A stretch of 12,220 bases of DNA from an uncultured Clostridia bacterium. GTDB lineage: Bacteria > Bacillota > Clostridia > Oscillospirales > Ruminococcaceae. Position 1 is the first letter of the stretch. Each line of letters starts with the position of its first letter. The stretch covers positions 1-12,220 of the forward strand of contig CALATN010000102.1 of assembly GCA_937891895.1 (NCBI GenBank), given 5' to 3'. Below, in pieces: positions 7,232-12,220 of the stretch. Both the position numbers and the translations under genes were made by a program. Under the pieces are notes generated by a model, which made no database searches, was not told the origin of the DNA, and worked only from the letters and a program-made list of their open reading frames with translations.

Positions 7232-9533
7232 AGCCCTCGTCCTTGATGATGAACGTAACTTCAATAATCGTGCCCTTCGGAACAATGTTGCCTTCAGCGT
7301 AATTCTGACTGTATGCAACAGCACCAGAATGGTTTGCCGCACCGTCACCAACCATAAAGTTCAGGTCGGCACGTGTGAGAATAGCATTAACATCGGAAAC
7401 ACCGTAGCCGATAACATTCGGCACTTCCGTGTATTCCGTTTCGTAATTTTCTTCGGTGTAAAGAACAACCTTACCGTTTCTCGGCACGGATTCCGCCGCG
7501 GTAGGAACCTGTGCAATAACCTTTTCGCCCTTACCGATTACGGTGACCTGAAGCGAAAGTGCTTCAAGAGTATCCTTTGCAATGCTTACGCTTTCGCCTT
7601 CAACAGCAGGAAGTGTAACGCCCAGCGCTTCAAGCTCCTGCTCTGTGTATTCGGGGTAGTAGCCGAGATGAGGAAGTGCCTCTTTCAGCACGTTTACAAC
7701 CGCAGGAACAGCAACAACGCTTCCGTAATACATAAGAGAGCCGTTCTGGTCACGCGCTGTAGGCTCGTCAACCATAACAAGCATAATGATTTCAGGGTCA
7801 TCAGCGGGTGCAAACGCACAATATGACGAAACGTACAGGTTTTCGTTGCCTGTTTCGTTGGTCTTGTCGATTTTCTGGGAAGTACCCGACTTGCCGCCGA
7901 TAGCGTAGCCCTTGATGTAAGCGTTTGAGCCGCCCTTTGTGTTTACAACGTCCTCAAGCACCTGACGCATAATTGCGGAGGTTTCTTCTGAGATGACCTG
8001 ACGCTTGATGGAAGGCTCAGTTGTCTTGATTACGTTACCGTTAGTATCAACAATTTTTTCCACAACATACGGAGTAACGAGATATCCGCCATTTACAACA
8101 GCCGCATAAGCGGTAATCATCTGGAGAGGGGTAATCTTGTTGGTCTGACCGAAGGAGCTTGATGCAAGCTCAACGGGACCCTTTTCGCTGGTGTTTACAT
8201 AAATACTTGAAGCCTCACCCGGGAGGTCAATGCCTGTTGGCTCGGTAAAGCCGTAAGCCTTGAAATAGTCGAAGAATTTATCCTTGCCGAGAGCCTGACC
8301 AATCTGAATGAAGGCAGGGTTGCAGGAGTTTGTCATAGCCGTGGTGAAATCCTGAGTGCCGTGGGAATAGTTTGCCCAGCAGTGGATTTCCGTATCAGCA
8401 ACAATCATTGAACGTCCGCAGTCAAAGGAGGAGTTGAGGGAAATTGAACGTTCCTCAAGAGCCGCAGATCCCGTGATAACCTTGAATACGGAGCCTGGGA
8501 AGTAAAGCTCGGTAATAGCCTTGTTCTTCCACTGCTGTTCACGGAGAGCCGCGTATGTAGCGTTATATTCCTCCTCGTCGGTAATTCCCGAGAGAATAGA
8601 CAGATCCCTGTCGCTGTAAATGGAGTTCTTGTCGTTCAGGTCAAAGCCTGGGGTACTTGCCATAGCAAGGATTGCACCCGTGTTGACGTCCATCATAATT
8701 GCACAGGCACGGTTTTCAACGTCGTGCGCCTCTACCTGCTGTTCAAGATATTTTTCAACGTAATGCTGAAGGGTCATATCAAGTGTCAGGTAAATGGAGT
8801 TGCCGTCCTGAGCGCTGTAAATCTTGTCGTTCTTGTAGGGCATTTCGTTGCCGTTAGCGTCGGTTGCGGAAATGATTTTTCCGTCAACGCCCTTGAGGTA
8901 GTCGTTGTAGTAGGACTCAACGCCGTAAACACCGTCGCCGTCGAAGTTTGTGAAGCCGATTACTGCCGCCGCAAGGTCACCCTGAGGGTAGTAACGCTTT
9001 GTGTCAAGCTCTGTGTAAATTACGTCGCCGAGATTTTCTTCCTCAGCACGGGCAATAATCCTGTCTGCAACAGGCTTTTCGATTGATTTTGCAATCAGCG
9101 CCCACTGGCTGTTTGCGGCATTTTCCGTAAGCTTCTTTACGGCAAAAGCGTGGTTTACCTCACCGCCGATTTCTTCTGCAAGGATAGTTGCCGCCGCGTC
9201 AAGCATACGCTCCGACTCAGGCTTGCCCGTAATCGGTTCATCGGACTTGGCTTCTTTTTGCTGCTGCAGATAGATACGGTTAGGATTTACGCATATTGAG
9301 TAAACGGTAGCTGACTGTGCAAGGATTTTTCCGCTTGAGTCATAGATACTGCCGCGGTGTGCCTTGACAGTGGTGCTTCCGAACTGGTTTTCGTTGGCAA
9401 TTGTCTGATATTTCAGATTATCGGTAATTGAGGTCTGAAAAAGCTTAACCATAATTATTGCAGTGAATGCAAGAAACGCAATAATAATCCATTTCAGGCT
9501 CTTTTTCATCTGTATGGTTGGCTGATAGGACAC
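7230..9533 (-). CDS. ftsI: Division-type class B penicillin-binding protein with two PASTA domains (FtsI/PBP2B/SpoVD-like)
   Basis: DD-transpeptidase that cross-links septal peptidoglycan outside the membrane, as partner of FtsW. From the GTG start it is 767 residues: short cytoplasmic tail, one membrane anchor (about 13-33), a dimerisation/pedestal domain starting with the RGSIYDSSG motif (60-68), and a transpeptidase domain with all three penicillin-binding motifs: SVFK (348-351, catalytic Ser348), SCN (403-405) and KSGT (548-551). Two C-terminal PASTA-like repeats follow (about 641-693 and 703-763; the second, starting EVPNVIGY, is clearer). GTG is chosen because AAAGGAG lies seven bases before it; the ATG at 9593 has no such site and adds a non-family tail. 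The gene follows the FtsL-like gene after 105 bases. FtsI and SpoVD cannot be separated by sequence alone; as the only class B PBP visible in the cluster, a vegetative division role is favoured. Confidence 0.93.
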   Translation of the reverse strand: MSYQPTIQMKKSLKWIIIAFLAFTAIIMVKLFQTSITDNLKYQTIANENQFGSTTVKAHRGSIYDSSGKILAQSATVYSICVNPNRIYLQQQKEAKSDEPITGKPESERMLDAAATILAEEIGGEVNHAFAVKKLTENAANSQWALIAKSIEKPVADRIIARAEEENLGDVIYTELDTKRYYPQGDLAAAVIGFTNFDGDGVYGVESYYNDYLKGVDGKIISATDANGNEMPYKNDKIYSAQDGNSIYLTLDMTLQHYVEKYLEQQVEAHDVENRACAIMMDVNTGAILAMASTPGFDLNDKNSIYSDRDLSILSGITDEEEYNATYAALREQQWKNKAITELYFPGSVFKVITGSAALEERSISLNSSFDCGRSMIVADTEIHCWANYSHGTQDFTTAMTNSCNPAFIQIGQALGKDKFFDYFKAYGFTEPTGIDLPGEASSIYVNTSEKGPVELASSSFGQTNKITPLQMITAYAAVVNGGYLVTPYVVEKIVDTNGNVIKTTEPSIKRQVISEETSAIMRQVLEDVVNTKGGSNAYIKGYAIGGKSGTSQKIDKTNETGNENLYVSSYCAFAPADDPEIIMLVMVDEPTARDQNGSLMYYGSVVAVPAVVNVLKEALPHLGYYPEYTEQELEALGVTLPAVEGESVSIAKDTLEALSLQVTVIGKGEKVIAQVPTAAESVPRNGKVVLYTEENYETEYTEVPNVIGYGVSDVNAILTRADLNFMVGDGAANHSGAVAYSQNYAEGNIVPKGTIIEVTFIIKDEG

Positions 9534-9540
9534 GATTTTT

Positions 9541-9547
9541 CTCCTTT
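9541..9547 (-). promoter_or_regulatory. Ribosome binding site that selects a GTG start for the PBP gene
   Basis: AAAGGAG on the minus strand lies seven bases before GTG at 9533-9531. The ATG at 9593 and the in-frame ATG eight codons downstream of the GTG (9509-9507) lack equally good sites. The GTG gives a short cytoplasmic tail before the membrane anchor, as expected for the family. Confidence 0.75.
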
Positions 9548-9584
9548 CGGCATATTTCGGCAAATGTCTTTTTAAGCAAAATAC

Positions 9585-9621
9585 GGGCTGCAACCAGATT
9601 GTGATTTTCTGTATGCAACCC
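9585..9621 (-). other. Possible hairpin in the ftsL-PBP gap
   Basis: On the minus strand GGGTTGCA (9621-9614) can pair with TGCAGCCC (9592-9585) with one G-U pair, and inside that CAGA pairs with TCTG around a nine-base loop, separated by a 2x2 mismatch. It lies in the 105-base gap between the FtsL-like gene and the PBP gene, about 50 bases before the GTG start. No T tract long enough for a terminator follows (GTATTTTGC). It may only be a leader structure. Confidence 0.3.
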
Positions 9622-9638
9622 TTATTTATACTATTTCA

Positions 9639-10100
9639 TCATCCCTTGAGATATTCCACAAAATCGTCAATTGAATTCTTGAGTCTGACGAAAATGTTGT
9701 CACTGCTTTCAGGAATATCAACAATGTTTCCGTTGGAAATGCTGACGTATTCAATCTGGGACTTGTCCAGCTTCTGCATACCCAGAATTTCTTCAGCGTA
9801 AACCTCAACGGATTTCAGTGCTGTCTTTTCTTCAAGCTCAGACTGCATACGCACGTTTTCGCTTTCCAGCATATTCACGTATTGAGCCTGAGCGGCAATT
9901 TCATTGTGGATAGCAGTATTTTCTACCTTTCCGTAGATAAGCGCCATCAACAGGATACCCGCAGCAAGTGCCGTAACAATAAGCTTCGGTGCTGAGCCTG
10001 TATTTTCCGCTCTGTTTCTTTTTACGCGGATTTTAGGTGCTTTTTCAGAGGGGGTTTCCTCGAATCGCTCGAGGTCGTAAGCAAGATTGTTTTTGCTCAT
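9639..10100 (-). CDS. ftsL: FtsL/DivIC-type bitopic cell division protein
   Basis: A 153-residue protein with a charged cytoplasmic N-terminus (about 37 residues, basic near the membrane), a single membrane helix (about 38-57), and an extracytoplasmic helix (about 60-100) with heptad-like spacing suited to a coiled coil, followed by the AEEILGMQKLDKSQIEYV stretch seen in FtsL/DivIC-type proteins. These proteins form a complex with DivIB/FtsQ and activate FtsW and its PBP. Sequence conservation in this family is low; the assignment rests on topology, size and position between rsmH and the PBP gene, where ftsL usually lies. DivIC is the main alternative. The ATG at 10100 has only a moderate site (AGGGA seven bases upstream). 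The frame ends in tandem TGA codons and begins 39 bases after rsmH. Confidence 0.78.
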   Translation of the reverse strand: MSKNNLAYDLERFEETPSEKAPKIRVKRNRAENTGSAPKLIVTALAAGILLMALIYGKVENTAIHNEIAAQAQYVNMLESENVRMQSELEEKTALKSVEVYAEEILGMQKLDKSQIEYVSISNGNIVDIPESSDNIFVRLKNSIDDFVEYLKG

Positions 10101-10139
10101 TACTCCGTCCCTGTTCCTTTCTTTTTGTTTCCTTTTGTT

Positions 10140-11072
10140 TTACAGTTTCTCTATAATGCGAAGCTTAGCGCTTCGGCTTCTGATATTTGCTTCAAGTTCT
10201 TCGGGAGAAGCCTCAATAGGCTTTCTGTTAACAAGCTTTCCGCGCGGAGTCTTGCCGCAAACGCACTGAGGAAAATCAGGCGGGCATATACAGCCCTTGC
10301 AGAAGGAAGCAAATCTCTGCTTTACAATTCTGTCCTCAAGTGAGTGGAAGGTTATCACGCAGAGCCTTCCGCCCGTTTTCAGCAGCTCAAACGCATCATC
10401 AAGGCCCTTGTTCAGGTGTTCGAACTCGCAGTTTACCGCAATTCTGAAAGCCTGAAAGGTTTTCTTGCAGGGGTTCTTTTCACGTCTGAACTTTGCGGGA
10501 ACAGCGGTTGTTATAATATCCGCAAGCTCGCTTGTGGTTTCAATCGGTTTTATTTCACGACGTTTGATAATTTCGTCAGCAATTCTTCTGCTGAACTTTT
10601 CTTCGCCGTATTCAAACATAATTCTGCTCAGTTCCTCGTGGGGAAGGGTATTTACCAAGTCAGCCGCCGTTGCACCCTCCTGAGACATACGCATATCAAG
10701 TGGGGCATCGCCGTGGTAGGAGAAGCCGCGTTCCAGCGTGTCAAGCTGATGTGACGAAACACCTAAATCAAGGAGCACGCCGTCAACCTTTTCAATTCCC
10801 TCCGAACGGGCAAGTGCCTCAATTTCTGAGTAGTTGCCGTGGAGAACCTTTGCATTGTAAGGCGCAAGACGAGCCGTAGCCGCCTTTATTGCGTCGGGGT
10901 CGCGGTCAATGCCGATAAGACGTCCGCCGTCGGTAAGACGCTTTGCGATTTCGGAGGAATGTCCCGCACCGCCGCAGGTGCCGTCAATATAAATTCCATC
11001 GGGCTTTATGTCAAGCCCCTCGATACATTCCGCAAGAAGCACGGAAATGTGGGAAAAGCTGATATTTTCCAT
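10140..11072 (-). CDS. rsmH: 16S rRNA (cytosine1402-N4)-methyltransferase RsmH (MraW)
   Basis: Methylates N4 of cytosine 1402 in the 16S rRNA decoding centre using S-adenosylmethionine. The 310 residues match the family length. Motifs visible are the SAM-binding loop IDGTCGGAGHS (29-39), GIDRDPDA (54-61), DLGVSSHQLD (102-111), GFSYHGDAPLDMRM (116-129), NPCKKTFQAFRIAVN (200-214) and the FHSLEDR motif (242-248). Near the C-terminus five cysteines cluster within 15 residues (258, 261, 263, 270, 272) in a CxxCxCPP...CxC arrangement, which I recall from other clostridial RsmH proteins and which could bind a metal. The ATG at 11072 has only a weak site (GCGAGG about twelve bases upstream). It follows mraZ after 24 bases, the standard start of dcw clusters. 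Confidence 0.97.
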   Translation of the reverse strand: MENISFSHISVLLAECIEGLDIKPDGIYIDGTCGGAGHSSEIAKRLTDGGRLIGIDRDPDAIKAATARLAPYNAKVLHGNYSEIEALARSEGIEKVDGVLLDLGVSSHQLDTLERGFSYHGDAPLDMRMSQEGATAADLVNTLPHEELSRIMFEYGEEKFSRRIADEIIKRREIKPIETTSELADIITTAVPAKFRREKNPCKKTFQAFRIAVNCEFEHLNKGLDDAFELLKTGGRLCVITFHSLEDRIVKQRFASFCKGCICPPDFPQCVCGKTPRGKLVNRKPIEASPEELEANIRSRSAKLRIIEKL

Positions 11073-11096
11073 AATATATAAACCTCGCTGAAATCA

Positions 11097-11522
11097 TCAG
11101 ATTGCCAGCTCTGAAAGTGCATCTGAAAGCATTTCGTCTGTGATATCGTCGCTGTAGGACTTGTACTTTGCACTGTCCCAGATTTCAGCACGGTTATTCA
11201 CACCCAAAACTGTGATATCGTGGTCAAGCCCTGCAAACTCACGGAGATTCTGCGGAATGAGGATACGTCCCTGCTTGTCAGGTTCGACAACGCAGGCGTT
11301 AACGATAAACATCTTAGCCGCCTTAGCCTTTGCGCCTGTAAGGGTCTGAAGCTTCTGAGTAAATTCTTCCCAGTCCTCGTTTGAATATACAAATAAACAG
11401 CCATCAAGACCGATAGTAACGATAAAGCTGACACCCAGACGGTCACGGAGCTTGGTGGGGAAAGCCATTCTTCCCTTGGCGTCCATAGTATGCTCATATG
11501 TGCCGATTAAGCAGTTTGCCAT
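11097..11522 (-). CDS. mraZ: Transcriptional regulator MraZ
   Basis: DNA-binding protein of the SpoVT/AbrB-like swapped-hairpin fold, forming rings and controlling its own dcw operon in several bacteria. The 141 residues match the family and show the two internal repeats: DAKGR (14-18) near the N-terminus and DKQGRILIP (82-90) in the second half, the two DxxxR elements that contact DNA. The start has a strong AAAGGAGG seven bases upstream. It is the first gene of the operon, preceded by a predicted promoter and by GTGGTGA repeats resembling known MraZ boxes, which suggests autoregulation; that link is an inference. The gene looks intact, and codon use does not differ visibly from its neighbours. 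Confidence 0.96.
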   Translation of the reverse strand: MANCLIGTYEHTMDAKGRMAFPTKLRDRLGVSFIVTIGLDGCLFVYSNEDWEEFTQKLQTLTGAKAKAAKMFIVNACVVEPDKQGRILIPQNLREFAGLDHDITVLGVNNRAEIWDSAKYKSYSDDITDEMLSDALSELAI

Positions 11523-11648
11523 AGCTTTATCCTCCTTTCAACAGTCTTTTCAAGCGTTTCAACGTAGTTTTCAACATTTGGTATTTGCGGTAAAAACGGC
11601 TTAAATGCGTCGTTTCGTCGGTTTACGACAAGAAACATCACATTTTCA

Positions 11649-11680
11649 ACAGTGTTAAAAAGGTGAGTTTTCAACACTGT
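11649..11680 (-). other. Hairpin in the mraZ leader
   Basis: On the plus strand ACAGTGTTAAAA (11649-11660) pairs with TTTTCAACACTGT (11668-11680) with one bulged base, giving a 12-bp stem and a seven-base loop (11661-11667). One arm contains a TTTTCAACA repeat and the other abuts one. In the RNA it lies well inside the leader and has no U tract after it, so it is not a terminator by itself. Confidence 0.45.
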
Positions 11681-11700
11681 GTGGAAAACAATGTGGAAAA
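11680..11700 (-). repeat. Pair of DnaA-box-like nonamers TTTTCCACA in the mraZ leader
   Basis: TTTTCCACA occurs on the minus strand at 11688-11680 and 11700-11692, as parts of two adjacent 12-mers that match at 10 of 12 positions. It fits the relaxed DnaA-box consensus TTWTNCACA and differs by one base from TTATCCACA. A third copy lies at 11866-11858. DnaA binding is an inference; A/T-rich intergenic DNA produces such nonamers by chance at an appreciable rate, although three in the same orientation within 190 bases is more than expected. Confidence 0.4.
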
Positions 11701-11741
11701 TCACCACTTTTCACCACAAACAAGGGGCAAATCACCACTTT
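11701..11741 (-). promoter_or_regulatory. Putative MraZ boxes (three GTGGTGA repeats)
   Basis: On the minus strand the decamers AAAGTGGTGA (11741-11732), TTTGTGGTGA (11720-11711) and AAAGTGGTGA (11710-11701) share GTGGTGA. The second and third are directly adjacent, 10 bases apart, and the first is 21 bases away, so all three lie on roughly the same helical face. MraZ boxes described in Mollicutes have the form AAAGTG followed by G or T, repeated at 10-base spacing, and the E. coli sites TGGGN are also spaced at 10 bases; the fit here is good. The boxes begin at the inferred transcription start, a position suited to repression. The missing slot between the first two copies shows no clear match. 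Confidence 0.7.
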
Positions 11742-11747
11742 AATGAT

Positions 11748-11776
11748 ATTATACACCAACCAAACCCAAATTGCAA
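11748..11776 (-). promoter_or_regulatory. Predicted sigma-A promoter of the mraZ/dcw operon
   Basis: On the minus strand TTGCAA (11776-11771) matches the -35 consensus TTGACA at four of six positions. A 17-base spacer separates it from a perfect TATAAT (11753-11748). The predicted start is near 11741, directly at the first GTGGTGA box. It is the only well-spaced promoter pair I found upstream of mraZ on this strand. Confidence 0.7.
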
Positions 11777-11834
11777 GTTTTGAGCGGATTTGCGCTGAAA
11801 ATAAAGAAAGAATTTTTTCGTCGTTTTTTATGCA

Positions 11835-11853
11835 ATTTGACAACACGTCAAAT
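11835..11853. promoter_or_regulatory. Perfect palindrome upstream of the mraZ promoter
   Basis: ATTTGAC (11835-11841) and GTCAAAT (11847-11853) are exact inverted copies separated by five bases. The centre lies about 70 bases upstream of the -35 element, between gdhA and mraZ. The size and symmetry suit a dimeric regulator site, but I do not recognise the motif and chance occurrence is possible. Confidence 0.3.
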
Positions 11854-11857
11854 ACAA

Positions 11858-11866
11858 TGTGGAAAA
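11858..11866 (-). repeat. Third DnaA-box-like nonamer TTTTCCACA
   Basis: The same nonamer as the pair at 11680-11700, in the same orientation and again preceded on the plus strand by CAAT (ACAATGTGGAAAAT context shared with the copy at 11692-11700). It lies about 80 bases upstream of the -35 element, next to the palindrome at 11835-11853. Confidence 0.35.
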
Positions 11867-11925
11867 TATTTTTTTCAATCAACGAACTGTAATAATAATC
11901 CTCGGGAAATTCAGCCTATAGCCGT

Positions 11926-11961
11926 AAAAAAACAAAAACGGCACGGAAAAATCCGTGCCGT
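11926..11961 (-). terminator. Intrinsic terminator of gdhA
   Basis: On the minus strand ACGGCACGGA pairs with TCCGTGCCGT (stem arms 11961-11952 and 11947-11938 in reading order, 10 bp, four-base loop), followed by TTTTGTTTTTTT (11937-11926). It begins 22 bases after the gdhA stop codon. This is a textbook rho-independent terminator that separates gdhA from the dcw operon. Confidence 0.93.
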
Positions 11962-11983
11962 AGCTTATTTATGTAGTTGCGAA

Positions 11984-12220
11984 TTAGTATGCAACGCCCT
12001 GCCACTTCATAGCGTCAGCAATCTTTACAAAACCAGCGATGTTAGCGCCCATGATGAGGTTGCCCTTGTCGCCGTACTTTTCAGCTGTATCGTAAGCAGC
12101 GTTGAAGATATTCTTCATGATGCCCTTGAGCTTTTCGTCAACTTCTTCAGCTGTCCAGGAGTATCTCATGGAGTTCTGGCACATTTCGAGAGCAGAAACT
12201 GCTACACCGCCAGCGTTAAC
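11984..12220 (-). CDS. gdhA: Glutamate dehydrogenase (NADP-type), C-terminal end (cut by window edge)
   Basis: Only the last 78 residues and the TAA stop are present; the rest lies beyond the right edge. The sequence begins VNAGGVAVSALEM and contains MGANIAGFVKIADAM near the C-terminus, closely resembling the end of hexameric glutamate dehydrogenases such as E. coli GdhA. The enzyme interconverts 2-oxoglutarate plus ammonia and glutamate in the cytoplasm. The NADP preference is inferred from similarity to the GdhA subfamily; the cofactor-binding region is not visible. It is followed after 22 bases by a strong terminator, so it is transcribed separately from the downstream cell wall operon although on the same strand. 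Confidence 0.92.
   Translation of the reverse strand, partial: VNAGGVAVSALEMCQNSMRYSWTAEEVDEKLKGIMKNIFNAAYDTAEKYGDKGNLIMGANIAGFVKIADAMKWQGVAY

Larger units (their letters stand above)
11523..11741 (-). other. Long untranslated leader of mraZ, dense in short repeats
   Basis: If transcription starts near 11741, seven bases after the -10 element, the leader is about 219 nt. I see no credible small ORF in it. It contains the three MraZ-box-like repeats at its very start, two tandem 12-mers ending in GTGGAAAA (11677-11700 on the plus strand), three copies of TTTTCAACA on the plus strand (11568-11576, 11643-11651, 11668-11676), two shorter TTTCAAC copies (11536-11542, 11557-11563), and a possible hairpin (11649-11680). 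The mraZ ribosome binding site AAAGGAGG overlaps the last TTTCAAC copy. No riboswitch class was recognised. Confidence 0.55.

Noticed and set aside
9534..9593. An ATG start of the PBP gene at 9593
   Set aside because: It adds 20 residues before the usual short cytoplasmic tail and lacks a ribosome binding site, while GTG at 9533 has AAAGGAG seven bases upstream.
11835..11863. A plus-strand promoter with TTGACA at 11837
   Set aside because: The best -10-like hexamer, TACAAT, is only about 10 bases away, too close, and there is no plus-strand gene downstream.
11680..11866. A chromosomal replication origin based on the DnaA-like nonamers
   Set aside because: Only three nonamers, no dnaA or dnaN gene and no obvious unwinding element next to a DnaA cluster; a regulatory role is more reasonable.
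11523..11924. A CRISPR array in the repeat-rich region upstream of mraZ
   Set aside because: The repeats are only 7-12 bases and irregularly spaced, with no spacers of constant length and no cas genes nearby.

Overview
The window is a division and cell wall (dcw) gene cluster, read entirely on the minus strand, flanked by the 3' end of a glutamate dehydrogenase gene. The organism is most likely a member of Clostridia, in or near Ruminococcus/Oscillospiraceae. The reasons are the gene order, a class B penicillin-binding protein with C-terminal PASTA domains, a clostridial-type RsmH cysteine cluster, purine-rich AGGAGG-type ribosome binding sites, moderate GC content and a MurE with the DNPR motif of meso-diaminopimelate-adding enzymes. 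The genus is inferred from recall of gene order, not from a search.

Layout in the direction of transcription (right to left): the gdhA C-terminus (12220-11984) ends at a strong intrinsic terminator (11961-11926). A gene-free stretch of about 460 bases follows. It holds a palindrome, three DnaA-box-like nonamers, a sigma-A-type promoter (-35 at 11776-11771, -10 at 11753-11748), three MraZ-box-like GTGGTGA repeats at the inferred transcription start, and a roughly 220-nt leader rich in short repeats. Then come mraZ (11522-11097), rsmH (11072-10140), a short FtsL/DivIC-type membrane protein (10100-9639), a division-type transpeptidase PBP (9533-7230), a single ORF fusing MurE and MurF (7113-4231), mraY (4217-3207), ftsW (3171-1945), murG (1919-783) and the N-terminal 238 residues of murA (716-1), cut by the window edge. 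Gaps are short (13-40 bases) except after ftsL (105), before murE (116) and before murA (66).

Functionally the cluster covers much of peptidoglycan synthesis. MurA starts UDP-MurNAc synthesis, MurE-MurF adds the third amino acid and D-Ala-D-Ala, MraY and MurG make lipid I and lipid II, and FtsW with the PBP polymerise and cross-link at the septum with the FtsL-like protein. MraZ probably autoregulates the operon, and RsmH modifies 16S rRNA. murD, which commonly sits between mraY and ftsW, is absent from that position. I see no mobile element, CRISPR array, tRNA or rRNA. The most notable non-coding structures are the repeat-dense mraZ promoter region and a tandem hairpin pair between the PBP gene and murE-murF. 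I do not see an undescribed defence or accessory system here.
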